The notes beneath the pieces were generated by a model that did not search any database, had not been told where the DNA came from, and worked only from the letters and a program-made list of their open reading frames with translations. The position numbers were made by a program, and so were the translations under genes. From the NCBI GenBank assembly GCA_020636325.1, contig JACJYC010000023.1, positions 26,632 through 90,631 on the forward strand: DNA of 64,000 nt, written 5' to 3'. This document shows positions 26,912 to 35,297 of this stretch, piece by piece. Within the stretch, counting starts at the first letter, position 1. Each line of letters opens with the position of its first letter. Source of the DNA: Lewinellaceae bacterium. GTDB lineage: Bacteria; Bacteroidota; Bacteroidia; Chitinophagales; Saprospiraceae.

Positions 26912-27002
26912 TGGTTATTCCTTTGCGGGTAAATATACGGCCAGGTTTGAAAATAATGCATCCGGGTGAAATTTAAATTCTAAAAAAATACATCTGGAAA
27001 AT

Positions 27003-27033
27003 TTTGATATTTCAGCGAATGGCCATAAATTTG
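27003..27033 (+). promoter_or_regulatory. promoter of the di-haem peroxidase gene
   Basis: TTTG (27003-27006), 19-base spacer, TAAATTTG (27026-27033): both elements match the Bacteroidota consensus exactly. It leaves an unusually long leader of about 170 bases before the ATG at 27215, in which I see no known riboswitch. Confidence 0.65.
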
Positions 27034-27214
27034 TCGCCACCCGGACACGGAACCCTCCCTTTTCCGACGGGTATTCAGGCTATCACACATTTCCGAATCC
27101 ATTTTCCCACTGAGTCTCCTTGTTACAGGTAAATCACCAGCTTTGAGAGGTTTTTTCTATTGTACCTGATTTTGCTTTTGGTATTTCAACAAGCAATTAT
27201 AATCCAACATTCAC

Positions 27215-28552
27215 ATGAAAAAGTGGACATATTTTGTATTGCTGGCCATGTTGGTATATGCATGCGCACAGGAAGACGCCTTCTCACCGCTGGATGAAAA
27301 CCTGACGGATCGGCTGGAACGGCTTGCACCGAACGGCTCGCTGGAAGACTTTGTATTGCCGTCCTCCGGCGATTTTGCCAAGATCCCGCAGGGCAAGGGC
27401 AACCCGCTGACCAGGGAAAAAGTAAACCTGGGCAAGATGCTGTTTTTTGAAACGGGCCTCGGCCGCGATGCCCGGCATGCCACCGGGATGGGGACCTTCT
27501 CCTGCGGCACCTGCCATATACCTTCTTCCGGCTTCATGCCTGGCCGCACCCAGGGTATTGCCGACGGCGGCGCCGGCTACGGCGATAACGGCGAAATGCG
27601 GGACGCCATCTCCGAATACGCTGAGAACGAACTCGATGTGCAGGGCGCGCGCCCCATCAGCCTGGTCAACGTGGCTTATGTGACCAATTCGACCTGGAGC
27701 GGCAAATTCGGCGCCGGCTATGTCAACGCCGATACCAAAGCGGTCTGGGGCGAGGATGACCCGTCTACGGAAATCAACAAATTGGGCTATGACGGCCTCG
27801 AAAGCCAGAATGTGGAAGGCCTGAAGATACACCGCATGGTCATCGATGATTATGTGCTGGATACGCTGGGCTATCGCAATTACTTCGATCAGGCCTTTTC
27901 GGCCTGGCCGCAGGAAGAACGCTATTCCCTGCTGGCCGCCAGCTTCGCCATATCCGCCTATATCCGCACCATTGTCAGCGACCAGGCGCCCTTCCAGAAA
28001 TGGCTCCGCGGAGACCTGGAGGCGATCTCGGACCGCGAAAAGCGCGGCGCGATCCTGTTCTTCGGCAAGGCCGGTTGCTACCGTTGTCACAAAAGCGCTT
28101 CCCTGAACTCGATGGAATTCCAGGCGCTGGGCGTGCGCGACCTCTATGAGTCGGGCGTAGCGTACAATACCGGTCCGGACGACCTTCGCAACCTGGGCAG
28201 AGGCGGCTTTACGGGCAAAACCGAGGATATGTACAAATTCAAGGTGCCCGGCCTGTACAATATGGCTGATTCGCCGTTCTATTTCCACGGCAGCTCGCGG
28301 CACTCCCTGCGGTCGGTAGTGGAATATTTCAACAAGGGCATACCGGAAAATACCAATGTTCCGCCGGCACAGATCTCGGCCTTCTTCCATCCCCTCAACC
28401 TCACCGACGAGGAAATGGACGACCTGACGGAATTCCTCAGCAAGAGCCTGCGCGATCCGAACCTCGAAAGATATATGCCTGAACGCGTACTGTCAGGCAA
28501 TTGCTTCCCCAACAACGATCCGGCCTCAAGGCATGATCTGGGCTGCAATTGA
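27215..28552 (+). CDS. di-haem cytochrome c peroxidase-family lipoprotein (MauG/CcpA-like)
   Basis: 445 residues. Lipoprotein signal MKKWTYFVLLAMLVYAC with the lipidated Cys17. Two haem c sites: CGTCH (97-101) and CYRCH (288-292), spaced as in bacterial di-haem peroxidases, which reduce hydrogen peroxide in the periplasm or, in the MauG branch, oxidise protein tryptophans. The sequence PLTREKVNLGKMLFFET before the first haem is typical. Catalytic identity (peroxidase versus MauG-like) is not decided. Monocistronic, with its own promoter and a terminator. Confidence 0.92.
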   Translation: MKKWTYFVLLAMLVYACAQEDAFSPLDENLTDRLERLAPNGSLEDFVLPSSGDFAKIPQGKGNPLTREKVNLGKMLFFETGLGRDARHATGMGTFSCGTCHIPSSGFMPGRTQGIADGGAGYGDNGEMRDAISEYAENELDVQGARPISLVNVAYVTNSTWSGKFGAGYVNADTKAVWGEDDPSTEINKLGYDGLESQNVEGLKIHRMVIDDYVLDTLGYRNYFDQAFSAWPQEERYSLLAASFAISAYIRTIVSDQAPFQKWLRGDLEAISDREKRGAILFFGKAGCYRCHKSASLNSMEFQALGVRDLYESGVAYNTGPDDLRNLGRGGFTGKTEDMYKFKVPGLYNMADSPFYFHGSSRHSLRSVVEYFNKGIPENTNVPPAQISAFFHPLNLTDEEMDDLTEFLSKSLRDPNLERYMPERVLSGNCFPNNDPASRHDLGCN

Positions 28553-28616
28553 CCGCTTTTGGATCAATACAAACTCAGGATATCTACCCACTCACATAAA
28601 CGCACTATTTACCCCT

Positions 28617-28664
28617 GGGCCGGCAGCCGCTCCAGCCTCCTCTAGGCAGCCGGCCCTTCTTTTA
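28617..28664 (+). terminator. terminator after the di-haem peroxidase gene
   Basis: GGGCCGGC (28617-28624) pairs with GCCGGCCC (28649-28656), 24-base loop that can form smaller pairs, followed by TTCTTTTAT. Confidence 0.6.
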
Positions 28665-28721
28665 TCTTCGCGCCTTTTCCGGAAGTTCGGTTTATTCTTG
28701 CCTATGCCGTTCAACTAATTG

Positions 28722-28729
28722 TATATTTG
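28722..28729 (+). promoter_or_regulatory. -7 element for the 28758 gene
   Basis: TATATTTG is a perfect -7 element, with a CTTG 21 bases upstream. It overlaps the start of a longer open frame beginning TTG at 28719, which therefore cannot be the true start. Confidence 0.55.
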
Positions 28730-28757
28730 CACCCTGAAGGATCCTTTTTACCGCAGG

Positions 28758-29162
28758 ATGGAAGAAGCAAAGACCCGCCTTGAAGATTGGGAACTGGAGT
28801 TTGCCTGGTTGCGCGTACGCCACCTGGTCAGGGATATCTTCCGTCGCGAAGACCTGCCCGACCTGAATGCCGTTCTGTTTCTGATCGGGATCCAGGAGTT
28901 GGGTAAAACGCCCGGGCCTTTTTCTAAAGAAGAAAAACAGGACCTGATGCATATCGCCGTTTGCCGCTTGCTGAGTGATGACGGGTACTTCCGTTTCTCA
29001 GGCAGGGATGCCGACGGCTGGCCGCATTGGGAACCGCTCAAGCCTTTTACGGTTCAGGGCGTGAAACACCAGGAACGCCTGTTGCAAGAACAGGTGATCC
29101 GGTATTTCGGAGAAATGGATGAAGAACTCGCACCTTATCTGGATCGTTTCAAGACCAATTAA
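28758..29162 (+). CDS. conserved hypothetical protein, 134 residues
   Basis: Soluble, mostly helical, starting at the ATG at 28758 (MEEAKTRLEDWELEF), which follows the promoter by about 30 bases. Contains VRHLVRDIFRREDLPDLNAVLFLIGIQELGK and a C-terminal VKHQERLLQEQVIRYFGEMDEEL helix; no catalytic motif. I recognise it only as a conserved protein of the phylum without a known role. It opens a four-gene run (two prolyl isomerases, glucokinase) with gaps of 10, 65 and 5 bases, interrupted by one terminator. Confidence 0.65.
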   Translation: MEEAKTRLEDWELEFAWLRVRHLVRDIFRREDLPDLNAVLFLIGIQELGKTPGPFSKEEKQDLMHIAVCRLLSDDGYFRFSGRDADGWPHWEPLKPFTVQGVKHQERLLQEQVIRYFGEMDEELAPYLDRFKTN

Positions 29163-29172
29163 AATCTGAATC

Positions 29173-29814
29173 ATGAATATGCGCAATTCATTGCTGATGT
29201 TTGTCCTGCTCGCAGGGGTTTCCGCTTGTCAGAAAGACGACGCCACCTACGCTGAGATCTCTACGGATTTCGGCAATATCAAGGTCATGCTGTACAACAG
29301 TACGCCCAAGCACCGCGATAATTTCATCAAATTGGCGAAAGAGGGCTTTTATGACGGCCTGCTTTTCCACCGGGTCATGAGCAACTTCATGGCGCAAGGC
29401 GGCGATCCGGACTCCAGGAACGCTCCCGCCGACCAACCCCTGGGCATGGGCGGCCCCGGTTATGAGATTGAGGCCGAGATCGGCGCTCCGCACATTCGCG
29501 GCGCCCTGGCAGCCGCACGGCGCAACAACCCGCAAAAGCAATCGTCAGGCTCCCAGTTCTATATCGTTCAGGGCCAACCTATCGACGATGCGTACCTCAA
29601 TAATATCGAGGCGCAAAAGCAGATCAAATACAACGATGCCCAGCGCCAGCTGTACAAGGAATTGGGCGGTACGCCGTTCCTCGATAACGACTATACCGTA
29701 TTCGGGGAAGTCGTCGAGGGAATGGACGTTGTCGACAAGATCTGTTCGCAGCCCACCGGCCCCAACGACCGGCCTTTGCAGGATATCAAAATGACGGTCC
29801 GGATCTTGAACTGA
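29173..29814 (+). CDS. cyclophilin-type peptidyl-prolyl isomerase lipoprotein
   Basis: 213 residues. Lipoprotein signal ending LAGVSAC (Cys19) followed by a cyclophilin domain. Core motifs: FHRVMSNFMAQGGDP, GPGYEIEAEI, GALAAARRNNP, SSGSQFYIV and NDYTVFGEVVEGMDVVDKI. The catalytic arginine is in FHRV and the Q-x-x-G-G and F-x-I-V positions are intact. It isomerises Xaa-Pro bonds of exported proteins. A bacterial-type insertion (about 45 residues, IDDAYLNNIEAQKQIK) sits before the last strands, as in the paralogue downstream. Confidence 0.93.
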   Translation: MNMRNSLLMFVLLAGVSACQKDDATYAEISTDFGNIKVMLYNSTPKHRDNFIKLAKEGFYDGLLFHRVMSNFMAQGGDPDSRNAPADQPLGMGGPGYEIEAEIGAPHIRGALAAARRNNPQKQSSGSQFYIVQGQPIDDAYLNNIEAQKQIKYNDAQRQLYKELGGTPFLDNDYTVFGEVVEGMDVVDKICSQPTGPNDRPLQDIKMTVRILN

Positions 29815-29819
29815 CCGGT

Positions 29820-29847
29820 ACGGGGCAATATCGGCCCCGTTTTTTTT
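29820..29847 (+). terminator. rho-independent terminator between the two isomerase genes
   Basis: ACGGGGC (29820-29826), 7-base loop, GCCCCGT (29834-29840), then seven T. It suggests the downstream pair has its own promoter or receives read-through only. Confidence 0.8.
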
Positions 29848-29879
29848 AATGAATGTCAACAGACGCTAATTTGAGATCA

Positions 29880-30770
29880 ATGAACTTAAAAACGCTCTTG
29901 CTCGCCGGTTCGGCCGCTGTCCTGCTGTCGGCATGCGGCAAACCTGTAGCCCAGTTTTCCTACGACGGCGAGCTCCGCGCCGCTTCCGGAGTCCGGTTCG
30001 CCAACGCTTCTCATGAGGCTGAATCCTATGAATGGGATTTCGGCGACGGCAACACATCGCAAGAGGCCAATCCCGAACATCGCTACCATGCTTCCGGTGA
30101 ATACACCGTTCGGCTCAAAGCCGTTAACGCCAAGGGCAAAACCCGCACCCACGAAGAAAAACTCCATATCGGCTCTCCGAAGCATTGCCTGGTTGAGCTG
30201 ATCACGCCTTACGGCAATATGCTCATCCAGCTGTATGACGCCACTCCGCAACACCAGGACAACTTTACCAAACTGGTCGAACAGGGCTATTTCGACAGCC
30301 TGTTGTTCCACCGGGTCATCAACGGGTTCATGATCCAGGGCGGCGATCCGAAATCCAAAGGATCAAAAGCCGGCGAACCGCTGGGCTCCGGCGGCCCCGG
30401 TTATACCATCCCCGCTGAATTCGCGGATACCCTCATTCATGTCAAAGGGGCCCTCGCCGCAGCGCGCACGGGCGACCAGGTCAACCCCCAGAAGCGTTCA
30501 TCCGGCTCTCAGTTCTATATCGTTCAGGGAAGACCTCAGACTGCGGAAGAACTGGACCGCTTTGAAGCCCGCAAAGGGTTCCGGTACAGCACGGAGCAGC
30601 GCAAAGCGTATATGGACAAAGGCGGCACGCCGCAGCTCGACCGGGAGTACACCGTTTTCGGGCAGGTGATCGAAGGGTTGGACGTGATTGACAAGATCGC
30701 CGCCGTACCGACCGACGGCCGCGACAGGCCCCGGACGGACGTCCCGATGAAGATTATTTTAATTAAATAA
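29880..30770 (+). CDS. PKD-domain plus cyclophilin prolyl isomerase lipoprotein
   Basis: 296 residues from the ATG at 29880 (another ATG at 29853 would add nine polar residues before the signal). Lipobox LLSAC with Cys19. Residues 24-97 form a PKD beta-sandwich: YEWDFGDGNTS and HRYHASGEYTVRLKAVNAKG are the diagnostic stretches. Residues 104-296 are a cyclophilin domain with FHRVINGFMIQGGDP, GALAAARTG, SSGSQFYIV and EYTVFGQVIEGLDVIDKI. The PKD domain probably binds protein or glycan on the cell surface or in the periplasm. Paralogous to the gene upstream, which lacks the PKD. Confidence 0.92.
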   Translation: MNLKTLLLAGSAAVLLSACGKPVAQFSYDGELRAASGVRFANASHEAESYEWDFGDGNTSQEANPEHRYHASGEYTVRLKAVNAKGKTRTHEEKLHIGSPKHCLVELITPYGNMLIQLYDATPQHQDNFTKLVEQGYFDSLLFHRVINGFMIQGGDPKSKGSKAGEPLGSGGPGYTIPAEFADTLIHVKGALAAARTGDQVNPQKRSSGSQFYIVQGRPQTAEELDRFEARKGFRYSTEQRKAYMDKGGTPQLDREYTVFGQVIEGLDVIDKIAAVPTDGRDRPRTDVPMKIILIK

Positions 30771-30775
30771 CCCAT

Positions 30776-31540
30776 ATGGCTTCTGATCATCATGTACTGG
30801 GGATCGATGTCGGCGGTTCCGGCATCAAAGGCGGCATTATCGATGTGCAATCCGGCCAGATGCTCACCGACCGGCTCCGCCTGGAGACGCCCAAGCCGGC
30901 AACGCCCGCCGCAGTGGCCGATACCTTTGCAGCGCTCGTCAAAATGCACAACTGGGATGGATTGATCGGGTCCGGATTCCCCGCTATTGTCAAGAACGGC
31001 GTAGCCCGCTCAGCAGCCAACATCGATAAATCGTGGGTCGGGGTCAATGTGGAAAAGCTGTTTTCCGAAGTCAGCGGTCTGCCGGTCAAGGTGGTGAATG
31101 ATGCCGACGCCGCCGGGATCGCCGCCATGACCTTCGGCGCGGGCAAGGGCCATGACGGCGTAGTCCTCATCCTGACCATCGGCACCGGTATCGGCTCGGC
31201 CCTGTTCACGGACGGCATCCTGACGCCCAATACCGAATTCGGCCACCTGTTCTTTTATGAAGATATCGCCGAGAAATACGTTTCGGACAGCGCCCGCAAA
31301 AGGGATAACCTTTCCTGGAACGATTGGGGTATGCGCTTTGACAAATTCCTGCACCACCTGGGGCGCCTTTTCTCACCCGATCTGGTCATCCTGAGCGGCG
31401 GCGCCAGCAAACAATTCGACAGCTATAAGGACCTTTTTACCGTGGATTTTGAAGTGGTGCCTTCCATGATGCTCAACCACGCGGGATCGATCGGAGCGGC
31501 CTATTATGCGTGGCAATCGGTTCATTCTAAATCGATATGA
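30776..31540 (+). CDS. ppgK: polyphosphate glucokinase (ROK family)
   Basis: 254 residues. Phosphorylates glucose using polyphosphate (and often ATP). N-terminal phosphate-binding loop GIDVGGSGIKGG (residues 9-20), then VKVVNDADAAGIAAM with the catalytic Asp, GVVLILTIGTGIGSALF and a FGHLFF-type motif. The zinc-binding Cys cluster of classical ROK repressors is absent and there is no N-terminal HTH, so it is an enzyme and not a regulator. Starts 5 bases after the PKD-isomerase stop. Length matches PpgK. Confidence 0.9.
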   Translation: MASDHHVLGIDVGGSGIKGGIIDVQSGQMLTDRLRLETPKPATPAAVADTFAALVKMHNWDGLIGSGFPAIVKNGVARSAANIDKSWVGVNVEKLFSEVSGLPVKVVNDADAAGIAAMTFGAGKGHDGVVLILTIGTGIGSALFTDGILTPNTEFGHLFFYEDIAEKYVSDSARKRDNLSWNDWGMRFDKFLHHLGRLFSPDLVILSGGASKQFDSYKDLFTVDFEVVPSMMLNHAGSIGAAYYAWQSVHSKSI

Positions 31541-31576
31541 TAGTGGTCGTCGTGGCGAATCCGGGCCACATATGAC

Positions 31577-33070
31577 CTAAAATTTGAAGTAATTCCGGAT
31601 TCTTGATCGCTCCCGTATAAATACCCAATACGCCAGCCCTGCCAAAACGACCGTATTCAACGCCAGCCGGATGATCAGCGCTTCGGGAAATTGCACCCGC
31701 AACCAATCGCTGCCCTGCCAGATCACTATGCCGACCGCCAGGTAGAGCGCCATGGTTTTCAGGTCGTACGGTACGTCGTAAAAGCGCTTTCCGGTGAAGT
31801 AACAGGCCAATGCCATCGTCGCATAACAGATCAGGGTGGTCCAGGCCGACCCGTAGTACCCGAATATCGGGATCCACCAGATGTTCAACCCGATGGTGAT
31901 CAGCGCGCCGCCAATGGAAATATAGGCGCCCCAGCGGGTCTTGTCCGTAACCTTGTACCAGACGCTGAAATTGTAATACATGCCCAGGAATACATTGGCC
32001 AGGGTCAGGATCGGCACTACGCCAAGCCCGACCCAGTAATCGGGTCCGATGAAATATTTTACCGCATCGATATACAGCACGATAAAAAGAAAGGCGGCCA
32101 TGCCCGCGATCAGGAAGAACCGGGCCACATCGGCGTACAATTTTTGCACGCCCAGGGTATTCTTCTGTTTGAAAAAGAAGGGTTCAGCCCCGTACCGGAA
32201 GGCCTGGGTGAACAAGCTGATCAGCATGGCGAGCTTGTAGTTGGCGCCGTAGATCCCCAACTGGGCCTGGTTTTCGTCCGATGTGCCGGGCAAGAACCAG
32301 ATCATGATCTTCCGGTCCAGCGTCTCGTTGATGACGTACGAGAACCCCACAATGACCAGCGGAGCGGCGTACAGGGCCATCCTGCGCCATAGGGCCCGGT
32401 CGAATTGCCATTGCAGGCGGAAAAAGATCGGGGAAAGCAGCAAAAGCGCAACCAGGCTGGCTACCACATTGGACACAAAAATGTAACCGACGGAGAAATG
32501 CGGGTCGTACCAGCCGCTGACCAAACCGGCGCCCCAGGAAGTGGTTTGGAGCCAGGGGCAGATCAGCAGGAAAAACAGATTCAACCCCAGATTCACCCCG
32601 ATGCTGATGAGCCGTATGGCGGCAAACCGGATAGGCCTGCTTTCAAGCCGGAGCCGGGCATAAGGGATTTCGCATAGGGCATCCAGCGTCAGGATCAACG
32701 CGCACATCCGCACCAGGGAGGCCTTGTCGGGGTACTGGAACAGGTCGGCCAGCCAGTCGGACAACAAAAACAAGATGGCTCCGAAAACCAGGGAGGAGCC
32801 CACGATGGACCACAGCGCCGTATTAAAGCTCTTCTCCGCGCTGCCTTCATCCGCTTCCGACCCAAAACGGAAATAAGCCGTTTCCATGCGGTAGGTGAAA
32901 AACACCATGAGCAAGGCCGTGAAAGCGAACAGGTCGGTCGCGATCCCGTATTCGCCCGGGTTTGGCAATACCCGGGTATAGATGGGGGTCAGCAAAAAGT
33001 ACAGCATCCGGCCCACTATGGAGCTTACGCCGTAAATCGCTGTTTCCTTGGCTAGTTTTCGAATGGACAT
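31577..33070 (-). CDS. polysaccharide flippase (Wzx/MOP superfamily)
   Basis: 497 residues from the ATG at 33070 (MSIRKLAKETAIYGVSSIVG); a 29-residue upstream extension of the open frame is not supported. Twelve to fourteen hydrophobic helices. The N-terminal ETAIYGVSSIVGRMLYFLLTP and PIYTRVLPNPGEYGIATDLF segments are typical of O-antigen/lipid-linked oligosaccharide flippases and related oligosaccharide exporters. It would turn a lipid-linked glycan across the inner membrane. No glycosyltransferases lie next to it, so the glycan is unknown. Confidence 0.87.
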   Translation of the reverse strand: MSIRKLAKETAIYGVSSIVGRMLYFLLTPIYTRVLPNPGEYGIATDLFAFTALLMVFFTYRMETAYFRFGSEADEGSAEKSFNTALWSIVGSSLVFGAILFLLSDWLADLFQYPDKASLVRMCALILTLDALCEIPYARLRLESRPIRFAAIRLISIGVNLGLNLFFLLICPWLQTTSWGAGLVSGWYDPHFSVGYIFVSNVVASLVALLLLSPIFFRLQWQFDRALWRRMALYAAPLVIVGFSYVINETLDRKIMIWFLPGTSDENQAQLGIYGANYKLAMLISLFTQAFRYGAEPFFFKQKNTLGVQKLYADVARFFLIAGMAAFLFIVLYIDAVKYFIGPDYWVGLGVVPILTLANVFLGMYYNFSVWYKVTDKTRWGAYISIGGALITIGLNIWWIPIFGYYGSAWTTLICYATMALACYFTGKRFYDVPYDLKTMALYLAVGIVIWQGSDWLRVQFPEALIIRLALNTVVLAGLAYWVFIRERSRIRNYFKF

Positions 33071-33271
33071 CCGCGCGCAATTACACCGCAATTTTACGGT
33101 ATTGTTTCCGTTTTTTCGCCATTCCCCGATAATTCGGCGCCGCTCTCCGGCCTGCATTCAACCCAAAATCAGTTGCAGGCAAAATGCATATTGTGAAATA
33201 TCTGTAAATTGCCGGCCATTATGAGAAAAACTGCAATTATCTAACGCACAAATACCGAATACTCCCCAAAC

Positions 33272-34351
33272 ATGATCAATGTCGCCTTACTCAAAAAAAT
33301 TTGCGAAACGCCCGGAGCTCCCGGCTTTGAGCAGCGAATCAGGGAAGTCGTAATTGCGGAGGTAAAACCGCTGGTCGATGAACTCAGCGTGGACAATATG
33401 GGTAACGTCGTTGCCGTCAAACGCGGCCGTGAACGAAAACGGGTAATGGTTGCCGCCCATATGGACGAGATCAGCTTCATCATTTCCCATATCGACGACG
33501 ACGGCTTTCTGCGCTTCCTGCCCCTCGGCGGGTTTGATCCCAAAACCCTGACCTCCCAGCGGGTGATCGTCCATGGCCGGCGCGACCTGATCGGCGTCAT
33601 GGGCAGCAAACCCATCCACCTGATGAAACCCGATGAACGCACCAAACAGGTGCCGATCCACGAGTATTTCATCGACCTGGGTATGAAAAAAGCCGAAGTT
33701 GAACAATGGGTGGCGGTAGGCGACCCTGTGACCCGGGAGCGCGAATTGATCGAAATGGGCGATTGCGTGAACAGCAAATCCCTCGACAACCGGGTGTCGG
33801 TTTTTATCCTCCTTGAAGTGCTGAGATCCCTGAAGGACAAAGAAGTCCCTTACGATATTTACGGCGTATTCACCGTACAGGAAGAAGTGGGCCTGCGGGG
33901 CGCTGTTTCTTCAGCTCATCATATTGATCCGGATTTCGGATTCGGCCTTGATGTGACTATTGCCTTTGATGTTCCCGGCGCACATTCACATGAAGCGGTC
34001 ACCTTCCTGGGTAAAGGCGCAGCGATCAAGATCATGGACAGCTCCGTGATCAGCGATTATCGCATGGTGAGCTATCTCAAAAAAGTAGCGACCGAAGGCG
34101 GCATCAAGTGGCAGCCCGAGCTGTTGCCTGCCGGCGGTACCGATACGGCCGGCATCCAGCGCGCGGGGAAAAAAGGCGCCATCTCAGGCGCCATCTCCAT
34201 TCCGCTCCGGCATATCCACCAGACCATCGAAATGGCCCACAAGGAGGATGTGCACCATTGCATCCGGCTCCTGGAAGCCGCCCTCACCAAACTGGATCAA
34301 TACAATTGGTCGTTCGGATATTCCGGAGAGCATACTGCGGGGTATCTTTGA
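33272..34351 (+). CDS. M42-family metallopeptidase (glutamyl aminopeptidase type)
   Basis: 359 residues, cytosolic, co-catalytic zinc aminopeptidase that trims short peptides. Metal ligands and catalytic residues appear in order: AAHMDEISFII (His/Asp), CVNSKSLDNRVSVF (bridging Asp), VQEEVGLRGA (general-base Glu-Glu), LDVTIAFDVPG (Asp) and PLRHIHQTIE (His). Length fits the family. Convergent with the SDR gene; the shared 3' spacer is built from inverted octamer repeats. Confidence 0.93.
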   Translation: MINVALLKKICETPGAPGFEQRIREVVIAEVKPLVDELSVDNMGNVVAVKRGRERKRVMVAAHMDEISFIISHIDDDGFLRFLPLGGFDPKTLTSQRVIVHGRRDLIGVMGSKPIHLMKPDERTKQVPIHEYFIDLGMKKAEVEQWVAVGDPVTRERELIEMGDCVNSKSLDNRVSVFILLEVLRSLKDKEVPYDIYGVFTVQEEVGLRGAVSSAHHIDPDFGFGLDVTIAFDVPGAHSHEAVTFLGKGAAIKIMDSSVISDYRMVSYLKKVATEGGIKWQPELLPAGGTDTAGIQRAGKKGAISGAISIPLRHIHQTIEMAHKEDVHHCIRLLEAALTKLDQYNWSFGYSGEHTAGYL

Positions 34352-34354
34352 CGA

Positions 34355-34435
34355 TGAGGAATCGAGGAACTGAGGAACCGAGGAATCGATAGCCCTCAGT
34401 TCCTCAATTCCTCAGTTCCTCAGTTCCTCAATTCA
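34355..34435. repeat. inverted octamer arrays forming a long hairpin between convergent stops
   Basis: Left arm: 8-base units GAGGAATC / GAGGAACT / GAGGAACC. Right arm: TCAGTTCC / TCAATTCC units, the reverse complement of the left. The two arms can pair over about 30 bases. The arrays extend to within a few bases of both stop codons (34351 and 34433), so the structure could terminate transcription from both sides. Confidence 0.85.
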
Positions 34436-35185
34436 AAAAGTAATCGCCTTACCCCCATCCACCGGGATCTCCGAACCCGTCAGGAAGCCGCTCTCTTCCG
34501 ATGCCAGGAACAGGGCCGCCTGGGCCACATCCTCCGATTGACCGAAACGCTGTAGCGGAATTTTCGCCTGTACATCGGCGGCGAAGGCATTCAGCGCCGC
34601 TTCGTCCATGCCCATTTTGGAATAGATCGGGGTAGCGATCGGGCCGGGACTGACACTGTTGACCCGGATCTTCCGGTCGGCCAGCTCAATGGCCAGCGTT
34701 TTGTTGAGCGAGAGCAATGCGCCCTTGGATGCCGAATAGGCCGACGTGTTGGCCAGCCCAGAATGAACCAGGATGGTCGTGTTCAGGATGATGGAGCCGC
34801 CTTCCGGGATCACCGGCAGCAGCTTCTGGACCGTGAAATAAGCGCCCCGGAAATTGATGTCCATGTTGGCGTTGAACAGTTCCTCTGAGGTTCCCTCAAA
34901 CGGCGCAAACAAGCCTACGCCGGCGTTCACGAACAGGATATCCACTTTAGGAGCCAGTTTGGCAACCTCCCGATCCAGTTGATTGACGTCGGCCATATTG
35001 CCGGCATCCGAAACGAATCCGGAAGCGCCTTCACCGAGGTTGCGTACGGCTTCCCGGACGGCATCATCCCGCCTGCCCGTGATGATGACCCGGGCGCCTT
35101 CCTTCAGGAACAGTTGGGCGGTAGCAAAACCGATCCCGCTGTTGCCGCCGGTGATGACGGCAACCTTTCCATTTAATTTTCCCAT
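34433..35185 (-). CDS. short-chain dehydrogenase/reductase
   Basis: 250 residues, classical SDR. Cofactor loop TGGNSGIGFATAQ (residues 12-24), NAGVG near 86, catalytic Tyr-x-x-x-Lys in SAYSASKGALL (about 152-162), and SVSPGPIATPIY. The Arg after the first strand (ITGRRDDAV) suggests NADP(H). The substrate is unknown. Downstream of an AraC-family gene on the same strand, with a tandem 10-mer between them that looks like an operator, so the regulator probably controls this gene. Confidence 0.9.
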   Translation of the reverse strand: MGKLNGKVAVITGGNSGIGFATAQLFLKEGARVIITGRRDDAVREAVRNLGEGASGFVSDAGNMADVNQLDREVAKLAPKVDILFVNAGVGLFAPFEGTSEELFNANMDINFRGAYFTVQKLLPVIPEGGSIILNTTILVHSGLANTSAYSASKGALLSLNKTLAIELADRKIRVNSVSPGPIATPIYSKMGMDEAALNAFAADVQAKIPLQRFGQSEDVAQAALFLASEESGFLTGSEIPVDGGKAITF

Positions 35186-35270
35186 TTTTAACAGTGCTGT
35201 TTGTTACATATTTGAATTGTCGGGACAAAGATGCGCCCGCCTGGAAAGGAGAACTGTTCCAAAAAACCGA

Positions 35271-35290
35271 AACTGGTCAAAACCGGTCAA
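35271..35290. promoter_or_regulatory. tandem decamer, likely AraC-type operator upstream of the SDR gene
   Basis: AACTGGTCAA immediately followed by AACCGGTCAA (9 of 10 identical), positioned 86 bases before the SDR ATG and about 40 bases upstream of a CATCTTTG (-7-like, one mismatch) at 35226-35233 on the SDR strand. Two adjacent direct repeats are the usual arrangement for AraC-family activators. Confidence 0.5.
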
Positions 35291-35297
35291 AAGCCGT

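Noticed and set aside
31541..31576. Terminator between ppgK and the flippase gene
   Set aside because: Only a weak GTGG/CCAC pairing without a T-run, so not listed as a feature.
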